DNA from: Lineus longissimus
Taxonomy: Eukaryota; Nemertea; Pilidiophora; Heteronemertea; Lineidae
Assembly: GCF_910592395.1 (NCBI RefSeq)
Contig: NC_088313.1
Coordinates: 4,032,501-4,096,500 of the forward strand
DNA length: 64,000 bases
Reading direction: 5' to 3'
In this document: piece by piece, positions 58,973-64,000 of the stretch
Numbering within the stretch: the stretch's first letter is position 1
Layout: each line of letters opens with the position of its first letter
Notes under the pieces: model-generated
The model's input: only the letters and a program-made list of their open reading frames with translations
Told to the model about the DNA's origin: nothing
The model's database searches: none
Program-made: the position numbers and the translations under genes

Positions 58973-61900
58973 CACCTGGAGGACTAATTGTTCAAAACGT
59001 GATCCTTATTTCTGTCACAGAAGTCCCCGTTCTCCGAGTTTCTCCTCGAGTGCCTTGTTATTTTTCATGTGTCGTTGTACATTTCTGTTTCAGTGTCCCC
59101 CAAAAGTTTGTTTTCTGTCAATTTCAGGATTTGGAGAAAATAGTGTTATTGAGGTTATTTGTCCGAGTCTTTTTCAAAGGTAATGGTTTTTGCAGGATAA
59201 CTGTCTACAAAAACATAATCTAACGCAGTGTGGAATTGTCGATGGACGTTCACATGGAATGATTTGACAAACTAAGAGTTATTTCACTGAACAAACTATT
59301 CGTTTTATTGCAGAATGAAGAGTGCTTTGATTGAGCCTGTACAAGACGTAGAAAAGATAGTATAAATAATATGCTAGGCAAGGGATACGAGTTTGCGTAT
59401 ATACATATATTATCACCTAGTATGGATACCACGAACTCACACTGCCTTTTTGTCAGGAAATAAAGACGTGACTCATGAACTGTACTACATTTACTGTACA
59501 ATAAATACACCCACTGTATTGAGCGCATGCAACACATCCAGCATTCACATTGTACATAAACACACGTGGACATTGTCACGTACGATATACACTGAACACT
59601 ACGAACATGTATATCAACGTACCAAACAATTCACACAGTCATTACGCAATGTGTCATGCACATACGTGTAGTTGCGTTGAAATGCATTGAACCATGCACG
59701 CAGCTACATTGTAGTACTGAGCAATACACACTGTCACGTAACATATTGGACAATTGTGAAGACTGGTGTCGCATACGGGCCAATACAGTGTCGACAATAT
59801 AATATGCAAAGGTAATGGTCTGCTGTAATTATACCCATGGTATGTATATACTGCAGGATCCGACAAATTCTATCTTAATCGAGAAGTTTTTAAAAAATTA
59901 CTAAACACCAATCTCTTCCGTGACGTATTCACGTCGAGCATCACTTCCAATTACTTTTCACCCCTCTCTCCCATTAAAAATTAATCTGTCAAACTGCATT
60001 GAGTTGTTTTGATTCGTTATTACAACAGTAAGATTCCACACATACCGAATCAAAAATTCTATTTGGTATCATTATACCTTTACATATTTCTTGTCCGGTC
60101 ATGTGACAACAAGACAACTAAATTCTAAGATACTTTCATACAAACGTCTCTTACATTTAAGTTGTCTCATATCACGCACCGTATCCAACAACACAATAGC
60201 GCGCAACACGGCCCCTTCTCATGTTTACGGAAAAAATACATTTGCCGTATCCAACATTTGTCGTATCCGACACTTGCCGAATTCGACATTTGCCGTATCC
60301 GTGATAAGGAGCATTCCATCTTATTGATAATTAGCAGCTGAGATGATGTCCATCCCTCAGAATCAGCTATCAAGTTTATGCAATAAACATGTATCAGATA
60401 AAAACATTCTGTAAGATCATTTCTTCATATCTATTCCAAGCGAAAGGGTTTCATTCGCTGCAAAACATTCATATATACCGATTTTGGCGATATATTCATC
60501 GGTAAAAGAGTTTCAGGAACATTGTAGATTACTTTTTTCAACAACTTCAACAACCTTATTGCCACCTTGTCCATAATCGGTTGAAAAGATGTCACAGTTA
60601 CGTTCAAATAGATGATTTTCAACATCATATGTAAAAACCCATTATCAAGCTGTTTTTGGTATGTTCGAAAGTACAAGCCTTGGATTTCTGAAATAACTAT
60701 CAGGCTGGCGTATTGAAGGAAGGACAACTTATCAGCTACGAATTCTCCCTGTAAGACACCTTCATGAGTGACTTTGTTCCCAACTACCGGATTCTTCCGA
60801 AGAAGGACAGAATTGAAAGGTTTAAAGGATCATTTGCCATAAGAGCGCCGTGGTTTTGAAAGCGAACCAATTCAAGGAAAATAGCATGAGCGAAAAGTTG
60901 TGAAGATATGTAACCGCGTCTCCTTTTCTTCTTATCTGGTAAATTCGTAATAGCCATTACTCTATATTCGCGTTTATAAGGTCAGTTATCTTTAAGTATT
61001 AACAGCCTTTAAAAAGTTTTGTACGGCACAGCCTCTACAACCAGATTGGGTCATTTCTTATCAGCGCCAAGCCCAGCACCGACCAATATTTTTTATGTAG
61101 AACAACAATGCTAGAGGCCAGATATTAACACCTGCTAGTGACCTTGTAAAAGCGAAATGAGAGTATTACAGGGCGCCTGGCTCACCAGTGTTACTGCTTT
61201 TTGTCTGCAGCAATTGCATTTCGCCCTCTTCTTCCAAAAGTTTCTAACATTAAGTTCTATAACAATGACGTCAAAGCAATTATACAAACATTGCATACTG
61301 ACATCAGGGTATAAAAATACCGCCAGAGACAGCTATAGCATTTTAAAATTATGCAGAATTCACTACGCACACCTAATATGCTACTTAGTAATGTGATTTT
61401 TCAATGCCAAAGACATATGGATGGGAAATGGTCATGGTATAGTGTTTTGTTAATGCGTGGGAGAAATCTCCGCAATCGACTATATAACGGTTGTGAGAGA
61501 ATAAATTGAGGAGGTGGAGAAAAATTGAGGAATTCAAGTGGCAGCACAAGAAACATTCTATAAATGAGTAAGGTTGATGTAGAGAAATGGGCAGTCTTGC
61601 TGATCTCTTAAAATGGAGCCCTTGAGATTAAACCTTATGTCAAAGAGCCGCCAACACCATAACAATTGAGATTCTAGGTATTGTTTTCCGGCGCTTTTGT
61701 TGTGTGTTTCGTCTACAAATAAGACCATGGTATGAAGAAACACTTGGCGTTAATGTAGAAGAAGCTGTCGTACATTAGAAGACCCTTTCGTGAAGACTAA
61801 AACCATCAATGCTCTAACTAAACCGGAAGAAGCTTCTCATATCTTTGGTCAGCTTTTTTGCGGCGGAGATCACATGACCCCATAAACAAAGTACAAATCT

Positions 61901-64000
61901 GTGCTTACTTATTGTGTGTATCGGCTCGTTTAGAGTTGGTGCCAACCTTGGCACCATACTCGTCATTCAGAATGGTACTAGAGCCGCCATTTTGAATATA
62001 TTGTGCTAACAACCCAACCAAACCAACAACAGTCTGACAGTATCCTGACAGGATAGCGCCAGATGACACATTTTCGTCACGTCGTTTGTACGTCGTGCGT
62101 ATGTACCATCGCTAAAATTTCATTGAGAATGAATTTTGATGTGAATGACGATGATTCGCACGGTGTGGCGATAATATGTTATCTGACCTTTATAGAAAGA
62201 CAAAATCAACAGCATGGAAGTAGGAAGACTAAAACAATAAAACGAATTAAAAACGTCGTCTGCTCGACCATGAACACTCATAAAACGTATCAAACAATGA
62301 ATATTCATGACTTATACTGTTTATTTTACATGCGCCAATCATTCGTTATCAACTTCTCACTATTTTGTCTACTAGTAGTCTAATTTCCTTCCAAATTTGG
62401 TTCAATTAACATAATCACGTTTTATTATTTATTTCAGAAGATGGTTGTTTATTTTTCTATTTGAGAAGAGTAGTACGAGATGTTAAAATGTACATGCTGT
62501 GATGAATAATTATTTGCATATGCGATTAGCATCGCCCTTGGACGTAGGTGTAGATGAATGAAGAAGAGATGTTACGTAATAATCGATAAGATTGACAGCT
62601 ATATATGTTTACCAAATTTTGAAATACGTTATACTTTTATCACTATAATCTGTCGTTATTCTTTCACAACTATGCATGTCAAAGAGAATGGCAACTACAT
62701 GTAGATGCAAACGTGATACGTATATTTTTTGTATTTACATAAATTTGCATAGATTTGCATAATCAATGTCAAGCAGACGACACACATGACGATGGACTTT
62801 TAAACTCAAATACACTTGAAAGAAATGCTAAAATTCTAATTCTAATTAAAACGAAATCACGAATAAATATAACGACGAATCTTTACAATTTTAAGAGCAT
62901 CGAATCTACGACTGAGGTCAAATGCAGTGAAAGTTAAAATTATTTATAAATTAGATGCAGAATACTGGAAAATTAATTTTACCACATTCTTTGTTGGTTT
63001 ATGTTACATGTAGGTAATTGTGTAGCACACTGACGTATCTGTACAATATGTACAAGGTTTTTCAACGAATAAAACAAATGCCTATGTGGAGTAAACGAGA
63101 TAAAATCCCAACTTGGTCCGCCCTTATGGTTTTTTGGGACACCCGTTCATATCATGCCATGATCTTGACCTTGTCATTGAGAAGCTATCTGCATTGACCA
63201 CGATTTCGCTAGAAAATGACGCTGATGCAAAGGAGGGGAGGGGGCTTCGGTATGCAGGATCTTTCCTCCAGAATATGGCCCTGTTTGCTATCTCTTGTCG
63301 GGAGATACAGACATCTGGACAAGGTAATCAGCAGACCCATTTTCATCACCACGCTTATACATTGGTCTGTTGATGACCTTCTGCGTAATGACATCACAAG
63401 ATGAGAAAAGGTGACGGCGAATAATGGGCCAACTCTCTCTTGTCACGAAGAAATACTGTCACCGTTTACAAAAAAGGTATACATTTTTTTATTGACACAA
63501 TGACAAACTTAAAAGAATTTCGTGTACTAGCGAACCGACAGTTCTATTTCATTCCGAAGTCACGCCCATCGTGATTACCCTGGTTTTCACTTTTCATCAA
63601 TCTTTGACGTGATATAAGCCTTGGTGGAGATTTGCATCCGAGTTCGACTTTGATCCACCTGGATCGAACTCAAACTACAACTGGATCCAACTCAAGCTCG
63701 AAACTGTTTTAATCATGAATGAATGGTGATATGCGTTTAGAAATGCTTTCGCTGAGACCAAAGAGAGACTGATAAAACTTCTCATCTGAGGAGTTAACTT
63801 TTTTATTTTCTTTCAATGAATTTGTACTTTTTGAAAATATTTCCCTTTTTGATATAAATTTGTTTTATGAAGTCTTTGAAAAATTCGTATTCTTTGAAAA
63901 ATTCGTCTTTTCTAACAGAAACTGATTGCTGAAGGGCGATTAAATATGAGATTCAAATTCATTGATGCATTTGAAAATGGTCGAGACCTCCGCAAAACAC
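58973..64000. other. intergenic tail, no gene supported
   Basis: AT-rich sequence with scattered short frames, none with recognisable domains or splice-linked partners. The one structured element is the 16-bp tandem repeat at 60238-60301. Confidence 0.5.
60238..60301 (+). repeat. 16-bp tandem repeat, four copies
   Basis: ACATTTGCCGTATCCA and three variants head to tail. Confidence 0.85.

Noticed and set aside
62063-62383. 106-codon plus-strand frame near the right end
   Set aside because: AT-rich, no domain, no supporting splice sites; consistent with chance.

Overview
The window is nuclear DNA of an intron-bearing animal, most likely a marine invertebrate. Evidence: GT-AG introns with matching phases, animal gene families (proteoglycan-linker galactosyltransferase, CD20/MS4A-like tetraspans, TRIM-like and TRP-like proteins), a BEL/Pao retrotransposon, several MITE families, and many ACATGTA-type words. 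A lophotrochozoan or an invertebrate deuterostome would fit, but the sequence alone does not decide. I see no prokaryotic or organellar genes.

Layout. 1-4262: the 3' part of a divergent proton-dependent oligopeptide transporter (POT/SLC15-like) gene, seven exons with matching phases, ending inside a 59-bp minisatellite. 5050-12711: a complete BEL/Pao LTR retrotransposon on the minus strand, with 792-bp LTRs differing at one base, an intact 1795-residue Gag-Pol frame and a 5-bp target duplication GTCAG. 14466-18060: a five-exon B4GALT7 orthologue whose introns hold two MITE-like insertions. 19238-22080: mostly repeats.

23090-55051 is the most striking region: seven same-strand paralogues (called A to G here) of a CD20/MS4A-like four-pass membrane protein. 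Six start with MTWG or a close variant (MKWC in C). A to D have a histidine-rich stretch after TM3, followed by a loop made of tandem repeats. The repeat differs in each paralogue: Gly/Ser/His/Glu in A, 37-residue Trp/Arg/Pro units in B, 8-residue TGRPWPRP units in C, 9-residue WTTRRPWYD units in D. E, F and G lack arrays, and G is a double-length eight-pass protein. B and C share promoter-side homology, so the array grew by segmental duplication. A TRIM-like RING/B-box/propeller gene (49667-52021) lies between F and G. 56861-58717 carries a compact TRP-channel-like gene with one coding exon, followed by a decayed partial copy of its own 3' end. 59-64 kb has no gene I can support.

A shared gene architecture recurs: nine coding starts lie 8-32 nt downstream of a plausible 3' splice acceptor. 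Either each gene has a short non-coding first exon (likely donors are visible for several) or these are spliced-leader acceptor sites. Three interspersed families recur: a TA-flanked MITE beginning CAGTAGAACC (seven copies), a TTAA-flanked MITE (three copies), and minisatellites. The tetraspans probably act together at a cell surface, with the repeat loops as the variable exposed part; this is inference.
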